Assembly (NCBI RefSeq): GCF_027620315.1
Contig: NZ_JAPNNL010000016.1
Location: forward strand, 1-64,000
Direction of reading: 5' to 3'
DNA from: Nonomuraea corallina
Lineage (GTDB): Bacteria; Actinomycetota; Actinomycetes; Streptosporangiales; Streptosporangiaceae
DNA: 64,000 bases
The stretch's first letter is position 1; each line of letters starts with the position of its first letter. The notes beneath the pieces were generated by a model. That model worked only from the letters and a program-made list of their open reading frames with translations, ran no database searches and was not told the origin of the DNA. Below, in pieces: positions 1 through 8,081 of the stretch. A program made the translations under genes and the position numbers.

Positions 1-316
1 CCGCGTCCGTCTGCGCCGGGGTGATGTCGAGCAGGTAGCCGGGCTCGCGGGTGAGCAGCAGCCGGGGCGGCGTGCGCGGCCTGCGTCCGGGCTCCAGCAC
101 CCGCCGCAGGTGGGAGACGTACGCCTGCAGGGTCGCCGTCGCCTTGGCCGGAGCCTCGCCCGCCCACAGTTCCTCGACGAGCCGGTCCAGCGAGACCGGG
201 CGGCCGGGGCTGAGCGCGAGCATGGCGAGCACCGCCCGCTGCTTGCGGGTGCCGGGGTCCAGCCGCTCCCCGGCGGAGCCGACCACTTCCAGAGGGCCGA
301 GCAGTCGCACGTCCAC
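1..316 (-). CDS. SARP/AfsR-family transcriptional regulator, 5' part only
   Basis: The reverse strand encodes a protein beginning V-D-V-R-L-L-G-P-L-E-V, followed by a winged-helix region containing LDPGTRKQRAVLAML, SLDRLVEELW and TLQAYVSHLRRVLEP. This is the N-terminal Trans_reg_C (OmpR-like) DNA-binding domain of SARP/AfsR regulators, which normally precedes a BTAD domain. The gene runs off the window edge, so the BTAD and any NB-ARC or TPR part is unseen. A GTG at 316 is the likely start; it lies 2 bp from a perfect 11-bp tandem repeat. It is divergent from the FAD oxidoreductase gene at 360, which suggests local control of that gene. Family assignment is from motif recognition only. Confidence 0.88.
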   Translation of the reverse strand, partial: MDVRLLGPLEVVGSAGERLDPGTRKQRAVLAMLALSPGRPVSLDRLVEELWAGEAPAKATATLQAYVSHLRRVLEPGRRPRTPPRLLLTREPGYLLDITPAQTDA

Positions 317-317
317 G

Positions 318-339
318 AACCCCAAGTCAACCCCAAGTC
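318..339. promoter_or_regulatory. 11-bp tandem direct repeat, candidate SARP operator
   Basis: The unit AACCCCAAGTC occurs twice back to back (318-328 and 329-339) with no mismatch. SARPs are known to bind direct heptameric repeats spaced by 11 bp, one helical turn, usually near a -35 region. The site sits in the 43-bp gap between the SARP start and the divergent oxidoreductase start. Binding is inferred. Confidence 0.55.
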
Positions 340-359
340 CCCCGCAAACCGTAAAACGC

Positions 360-1649
360 ATGCTGATGCGCATGAACGAACTGAAGAACTTGATCAAGGG
401 CAGGCTGTGGCTCCCGGGCGAACCCGGGTTCGACGAGGCGCGCACGCCGTGGAACCTCTCGGTGGACCAGCCGGTGGCCGCGGTCGTCGAGGCGGCCGGA
501 GCCGACGACGTGGCGGCGACGGTCGGCCACGCCGCGCTGCACGGGCTCACCGTGACCGCGCAGGCGAGCGGCCACGGCGCGGTGGCCGCGCGGGACGTGA
601 TCCTGCTGCGCACCCACCTCATGGACGACGTCGAGATCACCGGCGGCGTCGCCCGGGCAGGCGCCGGCGCGCGGTGGGGGCAGGTGCTGTCCGCCGCCGG
701 GCCGCTCGGCCTGACCGGCATCGCGGGCAGCTCGCCGGTGGTGAGCGTGACCGGGTACACGCTGGGCGGCGGGCTGGGCTGGTTCAGCAGGAAGTACGGG
801 CTCGCGTCGGCGCACGTGCTGGCCGCCGACGTCGTGGACGCCACCGGGGCGCCGAGGCGGGTGACGGCCGAGTCGGACCCGGAGCTGTTCTGGGCGCTGC
901 GCGGCGGCGGCGGCGACTTCGCGGTGGTCACCGGGCTGGAGTTCGCACTGCAGCCGGCGCCCGTCCTCTACGGCGGGCGGATGACGTGGCCGGCGGAGCG
1001 GGCGGCCGAGGTGCTGGCGGCCTTCCGCGAGGTCACGGCGAGCGCGCCCGAGGAGCTGACGGTCTGGTTCGGCCTGCTGAAGTTCCCCGGCGCGCCGGGG
1101 CTCGTCACCGTCGACTGCACGTACCTGGGCGAGCACCCCGGTGAGCTGCTGCGGCCGTTCGACACGATCGGCGGCGCGACCGGCGACACCAGGGCCGTGC
1201 TGCCGGTCGCCGACCTGGGCGCGATCTGCGCCGAGCCGACCGACCCGACCCCGTCGGCCGGGCGCGCGGAGCTGCTGACCGGGCTGGACGACGCGGTGGC
1301 GGCGGTGCTGCTGGGCGAGTCCATCGAGCCGCTGTTCAGCGTGCAGGTGCGGCACCTGGGCGGCGCCCTGACCCGCCCGTCCGGCGGCGCAGCCGGGAGC
1401 GTCACGGAACCGTACCTGGTCTACATGGTGGGCCCGGCCGCGCCCGGCACCGCCGAGCGGATGGACCTGCTGACGAAGGCCCTGATGCCGCACACGAGCG
1501 GGCGCAAGCCGTACACGATGCTGCACGGCGACGACCGGGCCGCAGCGGCCTTCGACGCCGGGACCCTCGCCCGGCTACGCGACCTCAAGCGAGCCCGCGA
1601 CCCGCACGGCGTCCTGCGGGCCAACTACCCGGTCCTGGGCGGCGCGTAG
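360..1649 (+). CDS. FAD-linked oxidoreductase (PCMH/BBE type)
   Basis: The product is about 429 aa. It shows an N-terminal PCMH-type FAD-binding domain: WNLSVDQPVAAVV, a TVTAQASGHGAVA stretch with the conserved His of the flavin-attachment segment, GSSPVVSVTGYTLGGGLGWFSRKYG, and LFWALRGGGGDFAVVT. It ends with a BBE-like tail, DPHGVLRANYPV. Such enzymes oxidise alcohols, sugars or secondary-metabolite intermediates with FAD and O2; the substrate cannot be read here. Three in-frame ATGs (360, 366, 372) compete as start, and none has a strong ribosome-binding site. It is divergent from the SARP gene and close to the 11-bp repeat. Confidence 0.85.
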   Translation: MLMRMNELKNLIKGRLWLPGEPGFDEARTPWNLSVDQPVAAVVEAAGADDVAATVGHAALHGLTVTAQASGHGAVAARDVILLRTHLMDDVEITGGVARAGAGARWGQVLSAAGPLGLTGIAGSSPVVSVTGYTLGGGLGWFSRKYGLASAHVLAADVVDATGAPRRVTAESDPELFWALRGGGGDFAVVTGLEFALQPAPVLYGGRMTWPAERAAEVLAAFREVTASAPEELTVWFGLLKFPGAPGLVTVDCTYLGEHPGELLRPFDTIGGATGDTRAVLPVADLGAICAEPTDPTPSAGRAELLTGLDDAVAAVLLGESIEPLFSVQVRHLGGALTRPSGGAAGSVTEPYLVYMVGPAAPGTAERMDLLTKALMPHTSGRKPYTMLHGDDRAAAAFDAGTLARLRDLKRARDPHGVLRANYPVLGGA

Positions 1650-1660
1650 CCTCCGGGGCG

Positions 1661-1768
1661 GATCGGTCCCGATCCCGCTTGACCCCCCGGCGGTCGGATC
1701 GATCCTGCCCCCGTAGCGTCCAGCGGGCGGATCGGTCCTGATCCCCCTTGGCACCCGGCGGTCAGATC
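1661..1768. repeat. Imperfect ~40-bp direct repeat
   Basis: A segment starting GATCGGTCC at 1661-1700 recurs at 1730-1768 with a few substitutions and one small gap; both copies contain GGCGGTC followed by a GATC. The second copy overlaps the last codons of the crotonase gene. It lies between two convergent genes. No known element was recognised. Confidence 0.6.
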
Positions 1769-2511
1769 TGCCGGAAGTCACCGTGCCGTCCCGCGCCCCC
1801 GGCGAAACGGCCGGCGCCGGACGCGGCCTCCGGCAGGGACACCCGGCCATGGCGCAGCTCGTTGCGCATGGCCTCCCCCTCCCCCAGCCCATCCTGCTCC
1901 AGCAGGGACATCCGATCCCCGCGCAGGCACGCCTGCGGGAACCGGGCGATCTCCGCGGCCAGCGCCTCCGCCTCCTGCCGGGCCGTCCCGTCGGGCACCA
2001 CCCGGTTGGCCAGCCCCATCCCGTACGCCTCGCGCGCCCCGACCGGGCGGCCGGTGAGAATCAGGTCCATCGCCCTGCTCTGTCCGACGAGGCGCGGCAG
2101 CCTGACCGTGCCGCCGTCGACGAGCGGCACCCCCCACCTGCGGCAGAAGACGCCGAACACCGCGCTCTCCTCGGCCACCCGCAGGTCGCACCAGAGCGCC
2201 AGCTCCAGCCCGCCGGCCACCGCGTGGCCCGAGACGGCGGCGACCACCGGCTTGGACAGCCGCAGCCGGGTCGGCCCCATCGGCCCGTCGCCTCCCTCCC
2301 CGACGTGGTTGTCCAGTTTCTTGAGGTCGGCCCCGGCGCAGAACGTGCCGCCTTCTCCCCAGAGCACGGCCACGTCGGCGTCGGAGGCGTCGAACGCGCG
2401 GAAGGCGTCGGCGAGCGCGGCGGCGGTCTCACGGTCGACAGCGTTGCGCGCCTCCGGCCGGCTGATCACCACCGTGGTGACCGGGCCCCGGCGCTCCACC
2501 CGTACGGTCAT
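1762..2511 (-). CDS. Enoyl-CoA hydratase/isomerase family (crotonase) protein
   Basis: The 249-aa product fits the crotonase length. It carries VVISRPEARNAVD near the N terminus, GTFCAGADLKKL (first oxyanion-hole segment), VVAAVSGHAVAGGLELALWCDLRVAEESAVFG (second segment), and LPRLVGQSRAMDLILTGRPVGAREA. These enzymes hydrate or isomerise acyl-CoA thioesters; the exact substrate is unknown. The C terminus runs into the second copy of a 40-bp repeat, so the last few residues may not be ancestral. It is convergent with the FAD oxidoreductase and is a stand-alone gene. Confidence 0.88.
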   Translation of the reverse strand: MTVRVERRGPVTTVVISRPEARNAVDRETAAALADAFRAFDASDADVAVLWGEGGTFCAGADLKKLDNHVGEGGDGPMGPTRLRLSKPVVAAVSGHAVAGGLELALWCDLRVAEESAVFGVFCRRWGVPLVDGGTVRLPRLVGQSRAMDLILTGRPVGAREAYGMGLANRVVPDGTARQEAEALAAEIARFPQACLRGDRMSLLEQDGLGEGEAMRNELRHGRVSLPEAASGAGRFAGGAGRHGDFRQI

Positions 2512-2669
2512 CGTCCCTCCTCGGAAGAGTGCCGAGCGTACGCCGCCACCGGACCGCGCGGCGAGCGTCGGCCCGCGCTGGCCGGTGTTCGTCTCGTACG
2601 CGGGAAGACCTTCTCACCGGGAGAAGGAAGATCCGCGAAACGAGGGCGAGGGCGCCGTGGCGCATGTGG

Positions 2670-3041
2670 GAGCCCGAACCGGACGGTCCGGCCGAGCCCA
2701 CGCCGCCTCACTTCCCATCGCGTCGCCACGGCCGCCAGGAGGTGCAGGCCCCGCCCGCCGGTGCACTCGGGGTCGTCCCGGAACCGAAAACCCGACCACC
2801 ATCCCCGTGACCTCGACCCGGACCAGACCGGCACCGAGCCGCACACGGACCCGAAATGAGCCTTTGCTCCATCGGACGGAGATCGTGTGTCTTATCGCGT
2901 GACCGGCAAGCTCGGCCGTAAGCAGACGCAGGTTATCCAGCAACTCTCCGTCGTCAGCCGCCTCGGTAGCGCGACCACAAGCCATCGAGTCGCATAAATG
3001 CGTACATCACTCACAATTTCTGGATGTCCAGGAAATTGCAT
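2670..3041 (-). pseudogene. Frameshifted anti-sigma-type HATPase_c (RsbW/SpoIIAB-like) pseudogene
   Basis: Three successive reading frames are needed to reconstruct one ATP-binding regulatory protein. MQFPGHPEIVSDVRIYATRWL begins at 3041 (frame 1). The next part, LDNLRLLTAELAGHAIRHT ... VRVRLGAGLVRVEVT, lies at about 2985-2790 (frame 2). RDDPECTGGRGLHLLAAVAT through VRFGL lies at about 2780-2670 (frame 3). The order matches the N box and G1/G2 region of the actinomycete RsbW-like ATPase family. The N-box asparagine position reads His (ELAGHAIRHT), a further sign of decay. The stretch up to 3171 is AT-richer than its neighbours and holds no other gene. Confidence 0.7.
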
Positions 3042-3171
3042 CTCACCGATAACCCGTATGCCGTGCACAGCAATACCTGCACCCATTCGAGAATGTTTGC
3101 GCACCAGTAATGATCTGATTGAGATCCTGTTAAATGGATAACGAGTGGACCGATTTCTCGGGTGTGCGATC

Positions 3172-3726
3172 TCAGGTGGCCCTGTCCAGCAGTAGGGGTT
3201 TGAGTTGGCGGAAGAACTCGGTGGCGTCCGCAACAGAGTCCCGCCCAGGGGCGTTCTCGATGATGTTGATCATGAGCAGGCGCTTGTAGTCCGAGGTCCA
3301 TCCGTAGACGAAGGCGACGGTCTTGTCCTTGGCGTTCTTCCGCCGCGCCACGAAACCAGGCCGCAATTCTGCAGGCAGATCGGTCCCGCGAGCGGATCGC
3401 TTGGTGTTTTCCAGTCCTTCCTGGCTGATAGGGGAAGGCTCGAAGACTTCGATTATGAGTCCCAGGCTGCTGTCAGAGACCCCTTCCTCGCGCACGGAGC
3501 ATGACGCGAAGCGTCGGCCCATATCCCTCTTCGTGCCGTAGGCCGCATAATGGTCAAGACCGGTTGCGATCTTGATCGCGTTCGCGGATATCAAGCCGCA
3601 TTCCTGGGGAGCGGCGGTTACATCACCCAGTGCACGGGTGTCCGGGAGCACAGGAGAAGGAGACGAACACGCCGCCGCCAAGACGAGTACGGCGAGGCCG
3701 AAGCCCACTGACGGCTGGATTCTCAT
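3172..3726 (-). CDS. DUF3558-like lipoprotein, paralogue A
   Basis: The product is 184 aa with a lipoprotein signal peptide whose lipobox LAAAC places the modified cysteine at residue 20. The mature part contains APQECGLISANAIKIATG and a C-terminal DATEFFRQLKPLLLD. It is clearly paralogous to the protein at 4295-4849 (same length, same motifs) and more distantly to the one at 8389-8982. This resembles DUF3558-type extracytoplasmic lipoproteins of actinomycetes; function is unknown. Its ATG overlaps the stop of the upstream broken large gene by 4 bp (ATGA), showing that the translational coupling seen in the intact module survived the loss of its partner. Confidence 0.75.
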   Translation of the reverse strand: MRIQPSVGFGLAVLVLAAACSSPSPVLPDTRALGDVTAAPQECGLISANAIKIATGLDHYAAYGTKRDMGRRFASCSVREEGVSDSSLGLIIEVFEPSPISQEGLENTKRSARGTDLPAELRPGFVARRKNAKDKTVAFVYGWTSDYKRLLMINIIENAPGRDSVADATEFFRQLKPLLLDRAT

Positions 3727-4300
3727 GAGCCACCGTAATAGTTGCCGGAATCGCTGAAGCCATTTGAGATGGCGTCACCTGGTCGGCCGAGCACAGGGCC
3801 GACGTCGCCAAGACCAAGCCAGTTGTTGTAAGCCCTGAGCTGATCAGCCGGGGCTCCGCAGTTGGTAGTCACACAGGACTCCAGAAACGGCATCTGACCA
3901 GGCAAAACAATGTTACTGGCGAGTACGGCGTGTGCCTACAGCATCGCCAGACACTTCGATCGCCTCTGACCTGCAAGGATGTCGTTTCTGCACGAGAAGA
4001 TCAAGACTTGTTGTGCCCTGCTCGGGGCGGAACAATGGTGTTGGTTCCTCGGCATGGACACACATCGGAGAATTGAAGCAAAGGCTGGGGGGTGGTGAGG
4101 GTGCGTCCTTGCAGGCACAGACGGATCTCCGAAAAGGCCGTGGCGCATCATCGTATCCACCGTGAGATCTTGGAACATATTCTTGGACACTTCTAGAGCG
4201 TTTTCTGCGCCTCCGCGAGCCCGGTCTTCGTTACTGGACTTTGTCTTTGCGAAGATTTCCTCCTTAGCTTCGTCGACCATGAACCCCGATAAACTTACCC
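3723..4300 (-). pseudogene. C-terminal remnant of the large module protein
   Basis: Translated fragments match the C-terminal quarter of the protein at 4846-6912. One, GFMVDEAKEEIF ... MMRHGLFGDPSVPARTHP, lies near 4286-4080. The other, RAYNNWLGLGDVGPVLGRPG, lies near 3840-3770 and ends at 3723. They are in different frames, and the 5' three quarters are missing. Homology begins abruptly at about 4300, inside a segment that also encodes the last residues of the neighbouring lipoprotein gene. The DNA there reads like the KFVGFMVDEA region of the intact gene with one extra G. This is a deletion/duplication scar, not a functional gene. Confidence 0.75.
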
Positions 4301-4849
4301 TGTGGCCCCGTCCAGCAGTAGGGGTTTGAGTTGGCGGAAGAACTCGGTGGCGTCCGCCAGAGAGTCGCGGCCCGGCGCGCTCGTGTAGATGTTGACCGTG
4401 AGCAGGCGCTTGTAGTCCGGTGTCCATCCATAGACGAAAGAGACCGTCTCGTCCTGGGCGTTCGTCCGTCGCGCCGCGAAGCCGGGCCCCAAGTCATCGG
4501 GCAGATCGTTCCCTTGGGTGGACATCTTTGTGTTCTCCAGGTCTTCCGGGTCATGCGGTGACGGATCGAAGACTTCGACGACAAGCCCCAGATCTCCTTC
4601 CGGAGTCAGATCCTCCGCTACCGAACACGAGGCGAAACGCCCTTTGTCCCTTTTCGTCGCCACCGCCTTATAGTCGTCAAAACCTGTGGCGATCTCGATG
4701 GCCTTCGCCGAGATGAGTTCGCATTCCTGTGGGGCGGCGGTGATGTCGCCCAGCGGTCGAGTGTCCGATGGCGAGTATGGAGGAGGTGAACAGGTAGCTG
4801 CTAGAGCGAGGACCGCGAGGACAGGAATCGTCATCAACTGGATTTTCAT
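4295..4849 (-). CDS. DUF3558-like lipoprotein, paralogue B (module 1)
   Basis: A 184-aa lipoprotein with signal peptide and lipobox LAATC (Cys20). It shares APQECELISAKAIEIATG, FVYGWTPDYKRLLTVNI and ATEFFRQLKPLLLDG with paralogue A. The protein should sit on the outer face of the cytoplasmic membrane. Its ATG overlaps the stop of the large gene upstream (ATGA), so it is the third cistron of module 1 (small helical protein, large protein, lipoprotein). The 3' end abuts the recombination junction described for the downstream remnant, so its last two or three codons may be rearranged. The function of the family is not known. Confidence 0.75.
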   Translation of the reverse strand: MKIQLMTIPVLAVLALAATCSPPPYSPSDTRPLGDITAAPQECELISAKAIEIATGFDDYKAVATKRDKGRFASCSVAEDLTPEGDLGLVVEVFDPSPHDPEDLENTKMSTQGNDLPDDLGPGFAARRTNAQDETVSFVYGWTPDYKRLLTVNIYTSAPGRDSLADATEFFRQLKPLLLDGATG

Positions 4850-6912
4850 GTGCCGGGCCTGGTATAGCCGGCCTGGGCCTCCTTAAAGCCGAGCGCGATC
4901 GACTCGTCGGGCCGGTTGAAAACTCGACCTGTCTCGTTCAAATTCAGCCACTCCTCGTAGGCCTCACGCTCGTCTACGTTCATCTCAGCGAAGGGCTTGA
5001 TTTCCCCGTTCACAATGAAGTGCCCCTTTGAGCCTGGGGAAAAATCCTTGTGCCGGTATGGATGCGTCTTGGCGGGCACCGAGCCATCCCCGAACAGGCC
5101 ATGGCGGTACATGGTGGCCGCAGTGAGATCTCCGAACATGTGCTCAGCCGCTCCCATCGCAGTGTCCGCGTCCCGACGAGCACGGTCCTCGTGACTGGAC
5201 TTGATGTTTCCGAAGATCTCACTCTTGGCCTCGTCGACCATGAACCCGACGAACTTCCCCTGCGGACCTGGAGCCAGACCCACGACCTTCTCCGTCATCT
5301 CCTTGAAGGCCGCGACGCGGGCATCCCTCGCCTGCCCCTCTCCGATCTTGGAGACGTTGGCCGCGTCGGTGATCATCCAGGTCGTCATGCTGAGGCTGCG
5401 CGTCGCCCGGGAGAACTCCGCACCTCCGCTGCGGCTCATGCGCTCTTCGAGTATGTCCTGCCGTGCGGCCTCGATCTCCTGCTGTGTGGCCTCTGGGTGC
5501 GCCTTCCGCCATGCCTCGAAGTCGGCGTCCACCTCCTTCCGGATCTTGGCGGCCAGCTCGTCCAGCATCTTGGCGGCGTAGAGCCCATGCGCGGCGGCCA
5601 CGGACTTGAAAGCGTCCTCGTCCTCGAACGCCCACGTCATCGCTTGTTTGAGCTCTGGCGCGGAGAATTTGGCACCGTACGGCTCCCCTCCCCGCAGGTT
5701 CTTGTCCGGGTCCTCCCCCGTCACCACTCCCGGCATTTTGTCGCTGAAGGATTGCGTGTCACGGTGCACGTCTCCGGTGTACTGGCCCAGGATCGAGCCG
5801 ACGTGGGCGCGGGTCCCGGGAAGGTTCGCCTGGACCTTGGGGTCGCTCCAGAAGCGGACCGCCCAGGAGCCGATCAGCGCTGACTTGTACCCACGAGAGT
5901 TCCCGGGCGGCAGGTCATGATCGCGGAACTCCGTACTGGCCACCTGAATCACCCAGCCGAGTTCCGCGTCGGCGTCGCCGTTCCAGTGATGCTGCCGCAT
6001 CAGGTAGGCCAAGGGCTTGCGCCGCGGGTCGGTGAGGAAGTCCTGGGCGACGGCGGGATGGTGGGCCAGCGCGGTCAGGACTGTGCCCATCGGGCTGAGA
6101 TCCCCGGGTGAACCGTCCTTGGGGCCGGGCATCGTCCAGGGATGCCGCGGCAGACTCGGGTCGGGCGGATGCGCCACGTCCTTGTCATACAGCTTCTGCG
6201 CCACTGTGAGCAGGAACTTGTGGTCGAACTCGCCGGCCTGAAGCAGTTTCTTCAGCGCGAACGCGTCCTGCGGATTCTCGACGCCGTCGACCAACTGATC
6301 GGCGTAACCGTCGGGCAGCTTCATCCGGCCCGCCCCACGCGAGGCCGTGCCCAAGATCTTGCTCAGCATGGTGGCGAGCCGCTCCTGGGTCCTGACGTCG
6401 CGTTGGAACGGACGCTCCGACTGCGGGAAGCCGGCTCCGTACGTCCTGTTGATCAGTGCCTTGAGCTCGCGCGGCGGTATCTCCTTGACGAACGCGACGG
6501 CGAAGTACGGGTCGTTCTTGTGCCGCTCGAGCTCGGCCACCGTCTTGGCGTCGAGGGAGCCGCTGTCGACCTGATCCCGTAGCTTGGCGGCCAGGGCTTT
6601 GGCCGATGCCGCGCCCTCGGCGGGAGACTTCGACAACCAGTCCGATTCGTTGGCCCATAGTGTGCCGCCTTTGCCGGGTTTCCGATCCGGCTCGGCGAGT
6701 ATCAGATCGAGGCGGCCCTGGAGTGCGGGGATCTGATCGCTCATCTGACGGCCGATGGCGTGCAGTGGCCCCGGGCCCCATAGAGGGACGTCCAGCGAGG
6801 TCAGAGCCCGTTCCACCTGGCGGCCGATCTCCGGGAGTGTGTCGCCGGCCCGTTTCATGTCGTTGATGAGCCGCGTCATCAGCGTGGGGTTGATACCGAC
6901 CATGGGGCTCAT
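4846..6912 (-). CDS. Large module protein 1 (possibly DUF6571-like), WXG-associated
   Basis: The product is 688 aa from the ATG at 6912, chosen because it overlaps the stop of the upstream small gene (TGATG). It has no signal peptide or clear membrane helix. The N terminus (about residues 1-80) is predicted helical: NPTLMTRLINDMKRAGDTLP then IGRQMSDQIPALQGRLDLI. The middle has repeated-looking segments (VAELERHKNDPYFAVAFV, AFALKKLLQAGEFDHKFL, TVLTALAHHPAVAQDFL). The C-terminal part has a HGLFGDG motif and YEEWLNLNETGRVFNRPDES. It is homologous along its whole length to the protein at 8979-11027. The domain layout resembles actinomycete DUF6571 proteins linked to WXG100 partners, but I cannot confirm the family. 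No catalytic motif is recognisable. Confidence 0.7.
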   Translation of the reverse strand: MSPMVGINPTLMTRLINDMKRAGDTLPEIGRQVERALTSLDVPLWGPGPLHAIGRQMSDQIPALQGRLDLILAEPDRKPGKGGTLWANESDWLSKSPAEGAASAKALAAKLRDQVDSGSLDAKTVAELERHKNDPYFAVAFVKEIPPRELKALINRTYGAGFPQSERPFQRDVRTQERLATMLSKILGTASRGAGRMKLPDGYADQLVDGVENPQDAFALKKLLQAGEFDHKFLLTVAQKLYDKDVAHPPDPSLPRHPWTMPGPKDGSPGDLSPMGTVLTALAHHPAVAQDFLTDPRRKPLAYLMRQHHWNGDADAELGWVIQVASTEFRDHDLPPGNSRGYKSALIGSWAVRFWSDPKVQANLPGTRAHVGSILGQYTGDVHRDTQSFSDKMPGVVTGEDPDKNLRGGEPYGAKFSAPELKQAMTWAFEDEDAFKSVAAAHGLYAAKMLDELAAKIRKEVDADFEAWRKAHPEATQQEIEAARQDILEERMSRSGGAEFSRATRSLSMTTWMITDAANVSKIGEGQARDARVAAFKEMTEKVVGLAPGPQGKFVGFMVDEAKSEIFGNIKSSHEDRARRDADTAMGAAEHMFGDLTAATMYRHGLFGDGSVPAKTHPYRHKDFSPGSKGHFIVNGEIKPFAEMNVDEREAYEEWLNLNETGRVFNRPDESIALGFKEAQAGYTRPGT

Positions 6913-7157
6913 CAGGTGGGCGCTCCCGTGGCCGGGTCGGACGGCTGGAGAGAGTCCAGCAGCGACAGCGCCCGCGTGAACAGGTCCTTGAACGCCCGGT
7001 CCCATGCCCGTAGATCAGCGGTGAGCCTGTCACCGGCCTCGCCTTTGAGCGCACCGTCATCGACCAGGCGGACCAGAGCGATCAAGTCGTTCGCATGCTC
7101 TTCACGCAATCGCTCGATATGACGCCGGGCGGCGTCGATCTCTTCCTTGGTCGCCAT
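6912..7157 (-). CDS. Small helical WXG100-like protein (module 1)
   Basis: An 81-aa acidic, almost entirely alpha-helical protein beginning MATKEEIDAARRHIERLREE. A central GALKGEAGDRLTADLRAWDRAF recalls the turn of WXG100 hairpins, with L-K-G where the family has W-x-G. It opens module 1: its stop overlaps the start of the large protein by one base (TGATG). By analogy with ESX substrates it could form a helical-hairpin partner of the large protein's N terminus. That role is inference from size and context. The start at 7157 is preceded by a weak purine-rich GAGAACGGG. Confidence 0.55.
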   Translation of the reverse strand: MATKEEIDAARRHIERLREEHANDLIALVRLVDDGALKGEAGDRLTADLRAWDRAFKDLFTRALSLLDSLQPSDPATGAPT

Positions 7158-7254
7158 CGTCGCCCGTTCTCGTTGAGGTGGGAGATGCCGGGGTCGATGG
7201 CATGGTAACCATCGAGAAGGGGGCCTCAAAGCGGAATCCTGCGATCCCAACGAT

Positions 7255-7440
7255 ATGGATATAGATGAGTTGATTCGTACGAAGGAGAAACACGGGCTGT
7301 TCACCAAGGAGGAGCCGGCTCAGGCCTGTCGCGCCTCCACCTGCTGGTTCCCGGCTGAGAATCACGTGTGCTGGAGAAGGGGCGGAATCTGGCACCACTC
7401 GGGCTGGTGAATGGGCCTGGTCATTCCCGGCTCCGAGACG
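7255..7440 (+). pseudogene. Remnant of an AbiEi-type antitoxin/DUF559 N-terminal domain
   Basis: An ATG at 7255 opens MDIDELIRTKEKHGLFTKEE, typical of the N-terminal winged-helix of AbiEi-like (type IV antitoxin) or DUF559 proteins. After PAQA the frame breaks. A second frame continues AGLSRLHLLVPG, a stop, then ESRVLEKGRN, echoing the usual G-V-S-R ... W-E-R-V-L-P-G continuation. Nothing of the rest of the protein remains before the 85-bp repeat at 7418. Confidence 0.45.
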
Positions 7441-7502
7441 AGACACCATGCTGTACGTACCCGGCGCTCTCCAAGGTTGGCCGTGGCTTCAGACGGTTTC
7501 AC
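7418..7502. repeat. 85-bp direct repeat, copy 1
   Basis: This copy shares most bases with 11109-11194. Both contain CCGGCTCCGAGAC, GAGACACCATGCTGTACGTA (with the palindrome GTACGTAC), CTCCAAGGTT and CCGTGGCTTCAG. The two copies lie about 3.7 kb apart in the same orientation, each upstream of the divergent start of one module. It could be a duplicated promoter segment or a recombination footprint. Confidence 0.75.
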
Positions 7503-8014
7503 AGAGAGTGCAGCTGGATCTTGGCGACCGGTTCCGGGATCGGCGCGAACGGAAATACGGGTACGACTTCATCGACGAGGTGTTGGTGCGGTGCCCTCGG
7601 TGCGATGGGTGCGCTGTCGTCTTGGCGCATCCGAGGACGCTTGAAAACGGCGAAACGGCAACCATCGGGGTCATGGACTTCCGTCGCCGCTCGCGCTGTG
7701 GGGGGTGCGGCTCCTTCAGGGACGAGATGGTCAGCTCCGCTGTCGTCGGCGGTCCTGTTGATCCTTTCTTTCAGCGGCCGGTGTGGCTGCAGGCGAGTTG
7801 CTGCGGACATGCGCTGTGGGCCTATAACGTCCGGCATCTCGACCTGATGGAGGCCTATGTAGCGGCGAAGCTGCGCGAACGTGGAGATCTTGCGGCTCGG
7901 GCTCCGGCAAGTCTGGTGGAGCGCCTGCCCACGTGGCTCAAGACCGCCAAGAACCACGCCGAGGTCTTGCGAACGATAGGGCGCTTGCGCTTGACGCTGC
8001 CCGGTGACGGATAG
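7448..8014 (+). CDS. Zinc-ribbon-containing conserved hypothetical protein
   Basis: Up to 188 aa. Cysteine pairs CPRCDGC (about residues 49-55), CGGCG (84-88) and a later CCGH suggest one or two structural zinc ribbons. They are followed by GGPVDPFF, WLQASCCGHALWAYN and a helical C terminus, LMEAYVAAKLRERG. Proteins of this layout recur in actinomycetes without assigned function. The first 18 or so codons lie inside the 85-bp repeat, so the native start has probably been replaced and the protein's N terminus may be chimeric. The core GYDFIDEVLVRCPRC looks intact. It is on the opposite strand to the flanking modules. Confidence 0.6.
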   Translation: MLYVPGALQGWPWLQTVSQRVQLDLGDRFRDRRERKYGYDFIDEVLVRCPRCDGCAVVLAHPRTLENGETATIGVMDFRRRSRCGGCGSFRDEMVSSAVVGGPVDPFFQRPVWLQASCCGHALWAYNVRHLDLMEAYVAAKLRERGDLAARAPASLVERLPTWLKTAKNHAEVLRTIGRLRLTLPGDG

Positions 8015-8081
8015 CGGTGGTGTACGACGCGGCCCTCGACGATCCGCCGGGGGCCGCACCCGGACCGGGTCCCGCCGGGCC

